In this document: positions 24,760 to 34,043 of the stretch, piece after piece
How positions within the stretch are numbered: the first letter of the stretch is position 1
How the letters are laid out: each line of letters opens with the position of its first letter
NCBI RefSeq assembly: GCF_000514815.1
Contig: NZ_AZWQ01000009.1
Coordinates: 38,299 to 102,298 of the forward strand
Direction: 5' to 3'
Source of the DNA: Salinispora fenicalii
GTDB lineage: Bacteria; Actinomycetota; Actinomycetes; Mycobacteriales; Micromonosporaceae
Length of the DNA: 64,000 nt
The notes under the pieces: model-generated
What the model saw: the letters and a program-made list of their open reading frames with translations, nothing else
Told to the model about the DNA's origin: nothing
Databases searched by the model: none
Position numbers and translations under genes: made by a program

Positions 24760-26496
24760 ATGACTCGCGTGTCGATACCTTCACGACGTGGCGGTGTCGC
24801 GGTCATCGCGCTGGCCGCACTCACTGCCCTGCTCCTTGCCGGCTGCACCGGCGGTCCGGGGCGCGCGCAGCCGACCCCAGCGCCGAGTGGCCCAGCGGCT
24901 GGCTCGCCGCCCACAGGTTCGGTTGACGATCCGGCGGCCAGTGCCGCTGCCCTGGCCAACTCGCTGGCGGATGAGGATCTCGTCGGCCAGGTATTGATGC
25001 CGTACGCCTACGGCGCCGCCGCCGATCAGGTCTCGGCCGGCTCGGCCGCCGGCAACCAGGAACTGGCCGGCGTCGACACCCCCGCCGAAATGATCGCGAA
25101 GTACCGCCTCGGCGGGCTCATCCTCGTTGGTTTCAGCGCGGATGACCCGACCAGCGGCAACCAGGAAACCACCAACGTCGACAACCCGGAACAGGTCCGG
25201 GAGTTGACCACCGGGCTGCGGTCCGCCGCCGCCGGCCTGGCCACCGGCGCGGCGCCGTTTCTGATCGGCACCGATCAGGAGTACGGGGTGGTCACCCGGA
25301 TCACCGACGGGGTCACCCTGCTGCCCAGCGCGTTGGCCACGGGGGCGGCCGGCAAACCGGAGCTGACCGAGGCCGCTTGGCGGGCTGCCGGCACCGAACT
25401 CGCCGCGATGGGCGTCAACATGGACTTCGCTCCTGTCGCCGACGTACTGGTCACCCCCAGCGCCGTGATCGGGTCCCGGTCGTACGGCGCCGACCCGTCA
25501 GTGGTGGCCGATCAGGTCAGCGCGGTGGTGAGCGGTCTGCAGGCGACCGGTGTTGCGGCAACCCTGAAGCACTTTCCCGGCCATGGGCATAGCGCCACCG
25601 ACTCCCACGAGGCGCTGCCGGTGCTGCCGCAGCCCCGCACCGTGCTTGAGCTGGAGGCCTGGCGTCCCTTCGCGGCTGGTATCGGGGCCGGCGCCCTCGC
25701 CGTGATGTCCGGGCACCTCGACGTCCGCGCGGTCGACCCGGGCACCCCGGCGACGTTCTCGCACACCCTGCTCACCGAGGTGCTTCGGGGCGAGCTTGGC
25801 TTTCAGGGGGTGGTGATCACCGACGGGATGAACATGGCCCCTGCCAAGCGCTGGTCGCCCGGTGAGGCCGCGGTCCGTGCCCTGAAGGCCGGCAACGACC
25901 TGATCCTCATGCCCCCGAATGTCGGCCAGGCGTACGACGGGCTGCTCGCCGCGCTGCGTGACGGCTCGTTGCCCCGGACCCGGCTGGTGGAGGCGGTGAC
26001 CCGGGTACTGACCATGAAGTTCACTCTGGCCGGTGCGGCCACCCCGAAACTGGATGTGGTCGGTGCGCCGGCCCACCAGGCGGCGGCCACCGAACTCGCC
26101 ACCGCCGCGGTGACCGCGCTACGCGGCCCATGTGGCAGCCCGGTCTCCGGGCCGGTCACCGTGACCGCTTCCGCCGGCCGGGAGCACACCCGGGCGACGC
26201 TGATCGAGAAGCTGACTGCGGCCGGGGTACCGGTGACCGACACCGGCGGTGCCGTGATCCACCTGGTCGGCTACGGCGACAGCGCCGACGATCTGAGCGC
26301 CGACGCCGCCGTGACCGTCGCCATGGACACCCCGTACCTGTTGGCCGAGGCGGACTCCCCGGCGTTGCTGGCGACCTACTCGTCGAGCCCGGCGTCGATG
26401 ACCGGACTGGCCCACGTGCTCGCCGGCGAGGCCACCCCGGCCGGCCGCGCATCGGTGCCGGTGTCCGGCCTGCCCGCCACGACCTGCGGCAGCTGA
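24760..26496 (+). CDS. Glycoside hydrolase family 3 lipoprotein (NagZ-like beta-N-acetylhexosaminidase)
   Basis: This 578-residue exported lipoprotein probably recycles peptidoglycan fragments at the cell surface. A signal peptide ends in the lipobox LLAGC (Cys29). The catalytic domain shows KHFPGHGHSATDSHEALP (from about residue 270), the His/Asp loop typical of NagZ-type enzymes, and the nucleophile Asp near residue 355 in VVITDGMN. A C-terminal GH3-type second domain follows. The Ala/Pro-rich stretch after the lipobox is a typical surface linker. Confidence 0.88.
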   Translation: MTRVSIPSRRGGVAVIALAALTALLLAGCTGGPGRAQPTPAPSGPAAGSPPTGSVDDPAASAAALANSLADEDLVGQVLMPYAYGAAADQVSAGSAAGNQELAGVDTPAEMIAKYRLGGLILVGFSADDPTSGNQETTNVDNPEQVRELTTGLRSAAAGLATGAAPFLIGTDQEYGVVTRITDGVTLLPSALATGAAGKPELTEAAWRAAGTELAAMGVNMDFAPVADVLVTPSAVIGSRSYGADPSVVADQVSAVVSGLQATGVAATLKHFPGHGHSATDSHEALPVLPQPRTVLELEAWRPFAAGIGAGALAVMSGHLDVRAVDPGTPATFSHTLLTEVLRGELGFQGVVITDGMNMAPAKRWSPGEAAVRALKAGNDLILMPPNVGQAYDGLLAALRDGSLPRTRLVEAVTRVLTMKFTLAGAATPKLDVVGAPAHQAAATELATAAVTALRGPCGSPVSGPVTVTASAGREHTRATLIEKLTAAGVPVTDTGGAVIHLVGYGDSADDLSADAAVTVAMDTPYLLAEADSPALLATYSSSPASMTGLAHVLAGEATPAGRASVPVSGLPATTCGS

Positions 26497-26540
26497 GTGA
26501 CCCGGTCGGCCGGGGCCAGCCGGTCGGCCGGTCGGGGGGG

Positions 26541-27218
26541 TCAGCCCGCGGTACGCAACCCCTGTACCGCCAACCGATACACCGGCAGTAGGTCGGAGTG
26601 GTCGGCGAGCAGGCTCTCGTTGGTCACGAACAGCAGGGCTTGCCCGTTGGCCGAGACGGCCGTTCCCCAGCTTCGGCTGTCCTCGTCAAGCGCGTTTTGG
26701 CTGACCCAGGTCGCCTCCACACCGGTGAGATCATTGACGGTCAGGTCGCGGAACTGCGCCTCGGTGGCCTGATCGAGCGACGTGTCGGCGAGGAAGGCGT
26801 CCAGGGCCGCCCGGGGTGTGACGCCCTGCTCGGTGGTCCAGACCCGAAGGAAACCGCCGCCTAGGCCGCGGCCCACCTCGCACTGTACGGTGGCGCCCCC
26901 GCGCAGCGTCATTATCGCCGCCATCTCGGCGGCCAGCTCCGGGTCAGCGGCGGTAGTCGGGTCCAACTCGATGGTCTCGGCCTGCCAGCCCTCGGCGACC
27001 GGGAAGGTGACCGGCAGCGGGCACGGCCCGTCCGCGCCACCGGCGGCACCCTCGGCGTCGGCTGGGGTGATCTCGTCGTACCAGGGTTCGCCGACGGCGG
27101 TGTTCTCGGCCGGCGCCGGCTCGTCGGCCGGATTCTCCTCCGCGCCGCAGCCGGCCGGCACCAGGAGGGCGAGAACGGCCAGTGTGGCCGGTAGACGATG
27201 ACGCAGCACAGTACACAT
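26541..27218 (-). CDS. Putative lipoprotein of unknown function
   Basis: This 225-residue exported protein has a signal peptide ending in the lipobox VPAGC (Cys24), then an acidic Pro/Glu/Ala-rich linker. The domain beyond holds two Cys (GPCPLPVTFP and VQCEVGRG) that could pair. It resembles actinobacterial lipoproteins of the LpqN/DUF type in layout only. The ATG at 27218 places the signal peptide directly at the start; an in-frame start 48 bases upstream is less likely. The stop region (26497-26540) faces the GH3 gene convergently. Confidence 0.7.
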   Translation of the reverse strand: MCTVLRHRLPATLAVLALLVPAGCGAEENPADEPAPAENTAVGEPWYDEITPADAEGAAGGADGPCPLPVTFPVAEGWQAETIELDPTTAADPELAAEMAAIMTLRGGATVQCEVGRGLGGGFLRVWTTEQGVTPRAALDAFLADTSLDQATEAQFRDLTVNDLTGVEATWVSQNALDEDSRSWGTAVSANGQALLFVTNESLLADHSDLLPVYRLAVQGLRTAG

Positions 27219-27286
27219 CCCCAGGATCGAACTGGACCGACACTGTGCAGCGTGCCGGCCACCCACTGGGATAGAGGTATACCGCA

Positions 27287-27323
27287 GCCCCCGGACACCG
27301 CGGTTTCAGCGGTACCCGGGGGC
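27287..27323 (-). terminator. Probable terminator of the fatty-acid operon
   Basis: An 8-bp GC stem (27287-27294 / 27316-27323) with an inner ACCGC/GCGGT pairing lies just past the stop of the accD6-like gene. Confidence 0.55.
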
Positions 27324-27336
27324 CGTCGGAGGTCCG

Positions 27337-28761
27337 CTAGAGCGGGATGTTGCCGTGCGCGCCGCGGCCGGCTGGTGCCCCCGCGAGAGCCTCAGCGATC
27401 TGCCGGCGGGTCTCGGCCGGCTTGATGACGTTGTCGACCACACCGATCTCCAACGCGCGGTTCACTCCACCCGCGACCCGGATCTGCTCCTCGATCAGCT
27501 CGGCGCGCAGCGCCTCGCGCTCCTCCGGTGGGGCGGCAGCCAGCTTCTTACGGTGCAAGATGTTCACCGCCGCGCTGGCGCCCATCACCGCGACCTCCGC
27601 GTTCGGCCAGGCGAAGACCGCGGTCGCGCCCAGGGAACGGGAGTTCATGGCGATGTACGCGCCGCCGTACGCCTTGCGGGTCACCAGCGTTACCCGCGGC
27701 ACGACCGCCTCGGCGAAGGCGTGCAGCAGCTTCGCGCCGCGCCGGACCACCCCGTCCCACTCCTGGCCCAGCCCGGGCAGGTAGCCGGGAACGTCAACGA
27801 GCACGATCAGCGGTACGCCGAGCGAGTCGCACATCCGCACGAAGCGGGCCGCCTTCTCGGCGCTGGACGCGTCGAGGCAGCCGCCGAGCCGCAGCGGGTT
27901 GTTGGCGATCACTCCGACCGTCCGGCCGGCGAACCGCCCCAGGGTGGTGACGATGTTCGGGGCCCACTTGGCGTGCAGCTCGACACCGGGCGCGTCGAGC
28001 AGTGCCTTGACCACCGGCTTGACGTCGTACGCCCGGTTGGTCTCGGCCGGCATCTTCGCGGCCAGGTCGTGCCCCTCCTCGGCGGTGGCCGGCACATCGT
28101 CTGGGCAGAGCCGACCCTGGTGGCCGAGGAGCGCCGCGAGCTGGCGCGACTCGGCCAGCGCCTCCGCATCGTCCCGGCACGTCACGTGGACGACGCCGGA
28201 GCGTCGGCCGTGCGGTTCGGGACCACCGAGGCGGGCCATGTCGACCTGCTCGCCGGTGACGCTGCGGACGACCTCCGGGCCGGTCACGAAGATCCGGCCG
28301 GCACCGCTCATCACCACGATGTCGGTGAGCGCCGGCCCGTAGGCGGCGCCCCCCGCGGCGGGACCGAGCACGACGGAGATCTGTGGCACCCGGCCGGAGG
28401 CACGGACCATGGCGGCGAAGACCTGACCGACCGCGTCGAGCGCGACCACGCCCTCGGCGAGCCGGGCTCCGCCGGAGTGCCAGAGCCCGAGCACGGGCAC
28501 CCGCTCCCGGACGGCGGTGTCAATCGCGTCAACGATGTGTCGGCAGCCGTCAAGGCCCATCGCGCCACCCATCTTCGTGGCGTCGGTGGCGTACGCGATG
28601 GCCGGTGTGCCCTCGATCTCGCCACGGGCACAGAGCACGCCGGAGGTGTCGCGGGGGGCGAGTAGGCGGAGCGTGCCCGCGTCGAACAGGGACCGGAGCC
28701 GCAGCTCCGGATCCCGATAGTCCACGGTAGACGTATCGGGGCCGGCAACAGTGGTGGTCAC
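27337..28761 (-). CDS. accD: Acyl-CoA carboxylase carboxyltransferase beta subunit (AccD6-like)
   Basis: This 474-residue carboxyltransferase transfers carboxylate from biotin to acetyl- or propionyl-CoA. It shows the two crotonase-like halves and the oxyanion motifs LGPAAGGAAYGPALTD and KAYGGAYIAMNSRSLG, with YLPGLGQEWDGVVRRGAKLL in the second half. It ends the leftward fatty-acid operon, 22 bp after fabF, the same position as accD6 in mycobacteria, so supplying malonyl-CoA is likely. The GTG at 28761 has GGAGG upstream; the in-frame TTG lies inside that ribosome site. The biotin carboxylase subunit is encoded elsewhere. Confidence 0.88.
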   Translation of the reverse strand: MTTTVAGPDTSTVDYRDPELRLRSLFDAGTLRLLAPRDTSGVLCARGEIEGTPAIAYATDATKMGGAMGLDGCRHIVDAIDTAVRERVPVLGLWHSGGARLAEGVVALDAVGQVFAAMVRASGRVPQISVVLGPAAGGAAYGPALTDIVVMSGAGRIFVTGPEVVRSVTGEQVDMARLGGPEPHGRRSGVVHVTCRDDAEALAESRQLAALLGHQGRLCPDDVPATAEEGHDLAAKMPAETNRAYDVKPVVKALLDAPGVELHAKWAPNIVTTLGRFAGRTVGVIANNPLRLGGCLDASSAEKAARFVRMCDSLGVPLIVLVDVPGYLPGLGQEWDGVVRRGAKLLHAFAEAVVPRVTLVTRKAYGGAYIAMNSRSLGATAVFAWPNAEVAVMGASAAVNILHRKKLAAAPPEEREALRAELIEEQIRVAGGVNRALEIGVVDNVIKPAETRRQIAEALAGAPAGRGAHGNIPL

Positions 28762-28783
28762 GTGAGCCTCCAAGGCTGTGGTC

Positions 28784-30010
28784 TCAGGCCCGCGTGAAGA
28801 CGAGAGCCACGTTATGCCCGCCGAAGCCGAAGGAGTTGTTCAGCGCAGCGGGGATCTCCAGGTGGCGCGCTTTGTTGGCGGCCACATCCAGGTCGAGACC
28901 GTCGTCCGGGTCGTCCAGGTTGATCGTGGGCGGTACCACGCCATCCCGGATCGCCAGGATCGTGGCGATCGACTCCAGTGCGCCGGCCGCGCCGAGCAGG
29001 TGCCCGGACATCGACTTCGTCGCCGTCAGGACTGGGTGGTCGCCCAGCGCCTGGCGCAGTGCCTTGATTTCGGCCAGGTCGCCGACCGGGGTTGACGTCG
29101 CGTGGGCATTGACGTGCATGATGTCGCGCCGGTCGATGTCCGCGTCGGCGATCGCCTTCGCGATGGCCCGAACCGCGCCGGCGCCCTCCGGGTGCGGCTG
29201 AACGATGTCGTAGCCGTCGGAGGTTATTCCGGCGCCGGCGAGCCGGGCATACACCCGGGCGCCGCGGGCCGCGGCGTGGTCGGCGCGTTCCAGCACGATC
29301 GTCCCAGCACCCTCGCCGAGCACAAAGCCGTCGCGGGCCTTGTCCCAGGGGCGCGAGGCCTTCTCCGGCTCGTCGTTGCGGGTGGACATCGCCCGCATCG
29401 AGGAGAAGCCAGCGATCGGCAGCTGGTGGATGACTGCCTCGGTGCCGCCGGCCACCACCACATCGGCGCGCCCGGCGCGGATCATGTCCATGCCGAGGGT
29501 GATCGCCTCTGCGCCGGTGGCGCAGGCGCTGGCCACGCAGTGCACGCCCGCCTGGGCGCCCAGCTCCAGGCCGACCCAGGCGGCGGGGCCATTCGGCATC
29601 AGCATCGGAATGGTGTGCGGGGAGACCCGCCGCGGACCGGACGCTTCGAGGATGTCGTCCTGGGCGAGCAGGGTCAGTGCGCCGCCGATGCCCGAGCCGA
29701 CGCTGACGCCGAGCCGCTCCGGGTCCAGCCCGGAGTCGGCGAGACCGGCATCCGCCCAAGCCTGGTGCGCGGCGATGATCGCGATCGCCTCGGAGCGGTC
29801 CAACCGGCGCAACTTGACCCGGTCCAGCAGTCCAGCCGGGTCGACTGCGAGCTGGGCAGCGATCCGGACCGGTAGCTGTTCGGCCCAGTCCGGGGTGAGC
29901 GCACTCACCCCGGACTGGCCATTGAGCATGGCGTCCCAGGTTGACGCGACGTCCCCGCCCAGCGGGGTGGTCGCGCCGAGACCGGTGACGACGACGTCAG
30001 TATGGGCCAT
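28784..30010 (-). CDS. fabF: Beta-ketoacyl-ACP synthase II
   Basis: This 408-residue condensing enzyme elongates acyl chains by decarboxylative Claisen condensation with malonyl-ACP. The catalytic triad is visible: C163 in VASACATGAE, H303 in HVNAHATSTPVGD, and H337 in MSGHLLGAAG. The C-terminal NNSFGFGGHNVALVF is characteristic. Its ATG lies 2 bp after the acpP stop, so the two are tightly coupled. Confidence 0.95.
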   Translation of the reverse strand: MAHTDVVVTGLGATTPLGGDVASTWDAMLNGQSGVSALTPDWAEQLPVRIAAQLAVDPAGLLDRVKLRRLDRSEAIAIIAAHQAWADAGLADSGLDPERLGVSVGSGIGGALTLLAQDDILEASGPRRVSPHTIPMLMPNGPAAWVGLELGAQAGVHCVASACATGAEAITLGMDMIRAGRADVVVAGGTEAVIHQLPIAGFSSMRAMSTRNDEPEKASRPWDKARDGFVLGEGAGTIVLERADHAAARGARVYARLAGAGITSDGYDIVQPHPEGAGAVRAIAKAIADADIDRRDIMHVNAHATSTPVGDLAEIKALRQALGDHPVLTATKSMSGHLLGAAGALESIATILAIRDGVVPPTINLDDPDDGLDLDVAANKARHLEIPAALNNSFGFGGHNVALVFTRA

Positions 30011-30012
30011 GG

Positions 30013-30252
30013 TCAGGACTGCGCCTCGATGTAGCTGACGGCGTCCCCGACGGTCTTCAGGTTCTGCACCTCGTTGTCCGGGATCTTGACGCCGAACTTC
30101 TCTTCGGCGGCCACCACGACCTCCACCATCGACAGCGAGTCGACGTCCAGATCGTCGGTGAAGGACTTCCCCTCGGCCACGTCGTCCGGGGTCACCCCGG
30201 CAACCTCTTCGAGGATCTCGGCGAGGCCGGTGGTGATCTCGTCACGGGTCAT
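30013..30252 (-). CDS. acpP: Acyl carrier protein
   Basis: This 79-residue acidic four-helix protein carries growing acyl chains on phosphopantetheine attached to Ser39 in DLDVDSLSMVE. It is of normal length for a fatty-acid ACP. It sits between fabH and fabF in the operon, as in Streptomyces. Confidence 0.96.
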   Translation of the reverse strand: MTRDEITTGLAEILEEVAGVTPDDVAEGKSFTDDLDVDSLSMVEVVVAAEEKFGVKIPDNEVQNLKTVGDAVSYIEAQS

Positions 30253-30324
30253 TGCTGTTGGTTCCTCTCATCGGGGTTGCTTCGCCGCGGTGGCGAAGGG
30301 TGGCGTGCTACCGCACACCGGGTC

Positions 30325-31269
30325 TCAGGGGCAGCGGATGACCTGACCGGCGTAGGTCAGGCCACCGCCAAAGCCGAACAGCAGCACTGGTGCACCGGAG
30401 GGCACCTCACGCCGCTCCACCAGCTTCGACAGGGCCAGGGGGATGCTCGCCGCCGAGGTATTGCCGGACTCGACCAGGTCCTTGGCGACGATCGCCTGCG
30501 GGATGTTGAGGCGCTTGACGATGCCGTCGATGATGCGGGTGTTGGCCTGGTGTGGCACGAACGCCGCCAGCTCCGACGGGGCGACTCCGGCCCGCTCGCA
30601 CGCCTGGAGTGCGAGCGGCGCCAGCGCGGTGGTGGCCCAGCGGAAGACGGTCTGTCCTTCCTGCCGCACGTACGGGCGCCATCCCTCGATGCGGACCGCG
30701 TCGCCGCGCTCCGGCACCGAGCCCCACACCACCGGGCCGATGCCGGTCGGCTCATCGGCCCCGGTGGCGGTGACCACCGCGGCCCCCGCCCCGTCGCCAA
30801 AGATGATGCACGTCGAACGGTCCGTCCAGTCGGTGAAGTCGGAGAGCTTTTCCGCGCCGATGACGATGGCGTTCCGCGCCGCGCCGGCCTGGACCGCGTG
30901 GTCGACCGTGCCGAGGGCGTACGCGAAGCCGGAGCAGGCGGTGTTGAGGTCGAACGCGCCGGGCGAGGTGATGCCGAGCTTGGCCGCGACCCGGGAGGCG
31001 ACGTTCGGGCTGCGGTCGACCGAGGTGCAGGTGGCCACCACGACGAGGTCGATGTCGGCGGCGGTCAGGCCGGAGCCGGCCAGCGCCTTGCCAGCGGCGG
31101 CGGCGGCCATGTCGGTGACCGTCTCGCCGTCGGCGATCCGGCGGTTGACGATGCCGACCCGGTCGCGGATCCACTCGTCGCTGGTCTCCACCAGCTGGGC
31201 GATCTCGTCGTTGGTCACCACCCGGGATGGCTGGTAGTGGCCGAGCGCAACGATCCGGCTGCCCGTCAT
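30325..31269 (-). CDS. fabH: Beta-ketoacyl-ACP synthase III
   Basis: This 314-residue initiating synthase condenses an acyl-CoA primer with malonyl-ACP; in actinomycetes the primers are often branched. The triad is C112 in NTACSGFAYA, H240 in FVPHQANTRI, and N270 in VESGNTSAA. The ATG at 31269, with GGAAGGAC upstream, is preferred to the adjacent TTG. It lies 40 bp after fabD. Confidence 0.95.
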   Translation of the reverse strand: MTGSRIVALGHYQPSRVVTNDEIAQLVETSDEWIRDRVGIVNRRIADGETVTDMAAAAAGKALAGSGLTAADIDLVVVATCTSVDRSPNVASRVAAKLGITSPGAFDLNTACSGFAYALGTVDHAVQAGAARNAIVIGAEKLSDFTDWTDRSTCIIFGDGAGAAVVTATGADEPTGIGPVVWGSVPERGDAVRIEGWRPYVRQEGQTVFRWATTALAPLALQACERAGVAPSELAAFVPHQANTRIIDGIVKRLNIPQAIVAKDLVESGNTSAASIPLALSKLVERREVPSGAPVLLFGFGGGLTYAGQVIRCP

Positions 31270-31309
31270 CAAGGGTGTCCTTCCCTATGCGGCCATGGGT
31301 ACCGCGATG

Positions 31310-32479
31310 TCATGTGTGGCCGCCGATTCGGGCCAGCGGCTGGCCCGGGGCCACCGGGTCGTCGTGGTGGGCGAGCCACTCGGTGAGTAGGCCGCTGTCG
31401 TGTGCGGTGACCTCGACCGAGCCCTGCCGGGTGGCGACGTGGCCGATGATCTGACCGGCGCGTAGGTCAACGCCCTCGGTCAGCTCGTCAGCGGGGACGA
31501 AGGTGCCGGCGGCGGGGGATACCACGACCCGGAACTGGATGATCGGCTCGTGGCCACCAAGGCCGCTGTGCCGGGCGATCAAGTCCCGCGCGGCGGGCAG
31601 GTCGTCGGGCGTGTTGAGGGTGACGATCTCCGGGGCGGCCTCGCCCTTCAGCTCCCGCTTGACCAAGCCGGCGAGGGTGCCGGCCGGGGGTAGCTCAATC
31701 ACCGCGGTCACGCCGAGGTCGGCGAGGGTGCGCAGGCACAGGTCCCAACGGACCGGGGCGGTGACCTGGCGGATCAGCCGCTGCACCATCTCCCGGCCGT
31801 GGTTCACGGCGGCGCCGTCGAGGTTCGACAGCAGGATGTGAGTTGGATCGGTGGGAGTGACGCCGGCAGCCACGGTGGCCAGGGCGGCCTCGGCCGGAGC
31901 CATGTACGGCGTGTGGAAGGCGCCGGCCACCTGGAGCTGGCGGACGCGGGCGCGGGCGGGTGGCTCGGCGGCGAGTCTTTCCAGTCCGCCGAGGGAGCCG
32001 GCGGCCACGACCTGGCCGGCGCCGTTGCGATTGGCGGGGTGTAGCCCGTGTTTTTCGATAGCGGCGAGCACCTCGCCGGGGTCGCCGCCGAGTAGGGCGG
32101 CCATCCCGGTCGGTTCCAGCGCGCAGGCAGCTGCCATCTCGCGCCCCCGGACGGCGGCTAGAGTGACCGCGGCCTCCGGTGTGAGCACTCCGGCGAGCGA
32201 GGTCGCGCCCAGTTCCCCAACGCTGTGGCCGGCGGTGAGTGCGACATCGTGCATCGGCAGCTGCTCGGCGGCGAGCAGCGCCGCGGCAACGAGCAGCGGC
32301 TGGGTGCGGGCAGTGTCTTTGATCTCGTCAGCGTCCGCGGCGGTGCCGAGGTGCACCAGGTCGACCCCGGCGAGCGCGGACCACCAGCGCAACCGCGCCT
32401 CGGTGCCGGGCAGGTCGAGCCAGGGGGTCAGGAAGCCGGGTTTCTGTGAACCCTGGCCGGGGGAGAGTACGGCGAGCAC
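31310..32479 (-). CDS. fabD: Malonyl-CoA:ACP transacylase with lipoyl-like C-terminal extension
   Basis: This 389-residue enzyme charges ACP with malonyl groups. The transacylase domain (1 to about 310) has GQGSQ at 8-12, the nucleophile Ser86 in AGHSVGE, and His189 in VAGAFHTPYM. It is about 75 residues longer than Streptomyces FabD. From about residue 313 the extra part follows a biotinyl/lipoyl hammerhead pattern (SPAAGTFVPA, then VTAHDSGLL, then PVAPGQPLARI), but the position of the modified Lys is Gln352, so it should not be biotinylated. The GTG start follows GGGAGAG. It is first in the operon, with a palindromic promoter upstream. Confidence 0.93.
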   Translation of the reverse strand: MLAVLSPGQGSQKPGFLTPWLDLPGTEARLRWWSALAGVDLVHLGTAADADEIKDTARTQPLLVAAALLAAEQLPMHDVALTAGHSVGELGATSLAGVLTPEAAVTLAAVRGREMAAACALEPTGMAALLGGDPGEVLAAIEKHGLHPANRNGAGQVVAAGSLGGLERLAAEPPARARVRQLQVAGAFHTPYMAPAEAALATVAAGVTPTDPTHILLSNLDGAAVNHGREMVQRLIRQVTAPVRWDLCLRTLADLGVTAVIELPPAGTLAGLVKRELKGEAAPEIVTLNTPDDLPAARDLIARHSGLGGHEPIIQFRVVVSPAAGTFVPADELTEGVDLRAGQIIGHVATRQGSVEVTAHDSGLLTEWLAHHDDPVAPGQPLARIGGHT

Positions 32480-32544
32480 GGATATGACTCTCCCGGATTT
32501 GCGCGAGTAGCGCTGTGCCGCCTGGCACCAAACCGCACTAGAAC

Positions 32545-32583
32545 CTTTGGAGGAATCCTACAAAGATCTACGGGCATCGTCAG
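32545..32583 (-). promoter_or_regulatory. fabD operon promoter with palindromic candidate FasR operator
   Basis: Reading leftward, a -35 CTGACG (32578-32583) and a -10 TAGGAT (32555-32560) are separated by 17 bp. A 21-bp palindrome at 32545-32565 (CTTTG and AGGA arms; one mismatched pair out of ten) covers the -10. It lies between fasR and fabD, 66 bp upstream of the fabD start. Binding by FasR is inferred. Confidence 0.6.
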
Positions 32584-32584
32584 T

Positions 32585-33811
32585 TTATTGCCCTGTTCTG
32601 GGAGTAATCTGGCTGGTTGTCCGGTTCGGTGTCTGGGCGACTACTGGGTCTAGTCGGCCGACGGTGAGCGCCACTTGGAGCGCGTACGCGTCCCGTGCCG
32701 CGAGGGGCGACAGCCCGGTCACCTCGGCCACCCGCCGCAGCCGGTACCGCACCGTGTTCGGGTGTACGAACAGCGCCCGGGCCGCGCTCTCCAGGGTGCC
32801 GCCGGCGGTGAAGAAGGCGTCCAGGGTCTCCAGCAACTCGCCGCCGGAGCGGGCCAGCGTGGCGTACACGTCGTGCCGCAGCCGGCGGCGGGCCTCGGCA
32901 TCGCCGGCGAGCGCCCGCTCCGGTAGCAGGTCGGCGGCGGGCACCGGTCGGGGTGCGGCCGGCCAAGCGGGGGCGGCCCGGAATCCGGCGAGCGCGGCCC
33001 GGGCGGAGTCGGTGGCCTCGTCCAGGCTCGGCACGGCCGGGCCCACCACGACCGGGCCGGTACCGAAGGCGTCGAGTAGCTTGCCGGTGGCGGCCAGCGG
33101 ATCGGCCACCCCGCCGAGCACGATGACCAGGCGGTCGCCGTGCACGCCGCCGATCACCTCGGCACCGATACGCCGGGCCAGTCGGTAGACGGTGTGCAGC
33201 ACGGCGGAGACCTCCCCGCCGGGGGAGCGGCCCACCGCCACCGCCACCGGGGGCGCGTCCGCCCAGCCCAGCGCCGCCGCCCGGCTGGCCAGGACATCTG
33301 GTGAGTCGCCCCGTAGCAGCGCGTCAACCAGTAGGGCCTGGAGTCGGGCGTCCCAGGAACCACGAGACTCGGCGGCCCGCGCGTACACCCGGGCGGCGGC
33401 GAACGCGATCTCCCGGGAGTAGCGCAGCACCACATCCCGTAGCTGCTGCTCCTCACCGGGAGCGGCGAGGGTCGGGACCCGTTCCTCCACCACATCGATG
33501 GTCACCTTGATCAGGGCTACCGTCTGTTGGAGGCTGATGGAGCGGGCCAGGGCTTGCGGTGCGGTCGCGAAGACTTCGTCGGAGACCTCCTGGGTGCTGT
33601 CCGCGGTGCCGCCGCCGGCGCGCAGCCACTGCACCAGGGATCGGGCACCAGCCTGCGCCACCAACATGACCCAGGAGCGTTGGTCGGCCGGGAGCTCGCG
33701 GAACCAGGGCAGTGTCTCATCCATCCGCGCCACGCTGGCGGTGGCGAGCGCTCCCGCAGCCCGCTCGATTCGGCGCAGAGTGGCCGCCAGCTCGGTTCCC
33801 GGCTCGTTCAC
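32585..33811 (-). CDS. fasR: PucR/CdaR-type regulator of fatty-acid synthesis (FasR-like)
   Basis: This 408-residue regulator has an N-terminal helical region, a central GGDEF-like degenerate domain (VVEERVPTLAAPGEEQQLRD through to GDRLVIVLGG), and a C-terminal PucR helix-turn-helix (TLESAARALFVHPNTVRYRL). The position directly upstream of fabD is that of FasR in Streptomyces, an activator of the fatty-acid genes. The GTG at 33811 (VNEPGTELAATLRRIE) matches the expected N-terminus; upstream residues are low-complexity. The gap to fabD holds the palindromic promoter. Confidence 0.85.
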   Translation of the reverse strand: MNEPGTELAATLRRIERAAGALATASVARMDETLPWFRELPADQRSWVMLVAQAGARSLVQWLRAGGGTADSTQEVSDEVFATAPQALARSISLQQTVALIKVTIDVVEERVPTLAAPGEEQQLRDVVLRYSREIAFAAARVYARAAESRGSWDARLQALLVDALLRGDSPDVLASRAAALGWADAPPVAVAVGRSPGGEVSAVLHTVYRLARRIGAEVIGGVHGDRLVIVLGGVADPLAATGKLLDAFGTGPVVVGPAVPSLDEATDSARAALAGFRAAPAWPAAPRPVPAADLLPERALAGDAEARRRLRHDVYATLARSGGELLETLDAFFTAGGTLESAARALFVHPNTVRYRLRRVAEVTGLSPLAARDAYALQVALTVGRLDPVVAQTPNRTTSQITPRTGQ

Positions 33812-34043
33812 TGCCCTAGCCTGACACGTCGCTACCTGCGGTGTTGTGCCGGGTAAGCGGGGGCTGCCGGCGGTATACGGGTGGCCTTCCCGGTCTACCC
33901 GGAAGGCCGCATCGGTCTTGATTCGCGTCGATTTGAAATGTGACCTGGTACGCGCGCCGCACCGCCTGTCGGTCCCGGCCAGTACGGTGACAGGGCACGC
34001 CGGGGCAGCGCCGGCGTGCGACGGCGAGGGTGAGGAGACCTGG

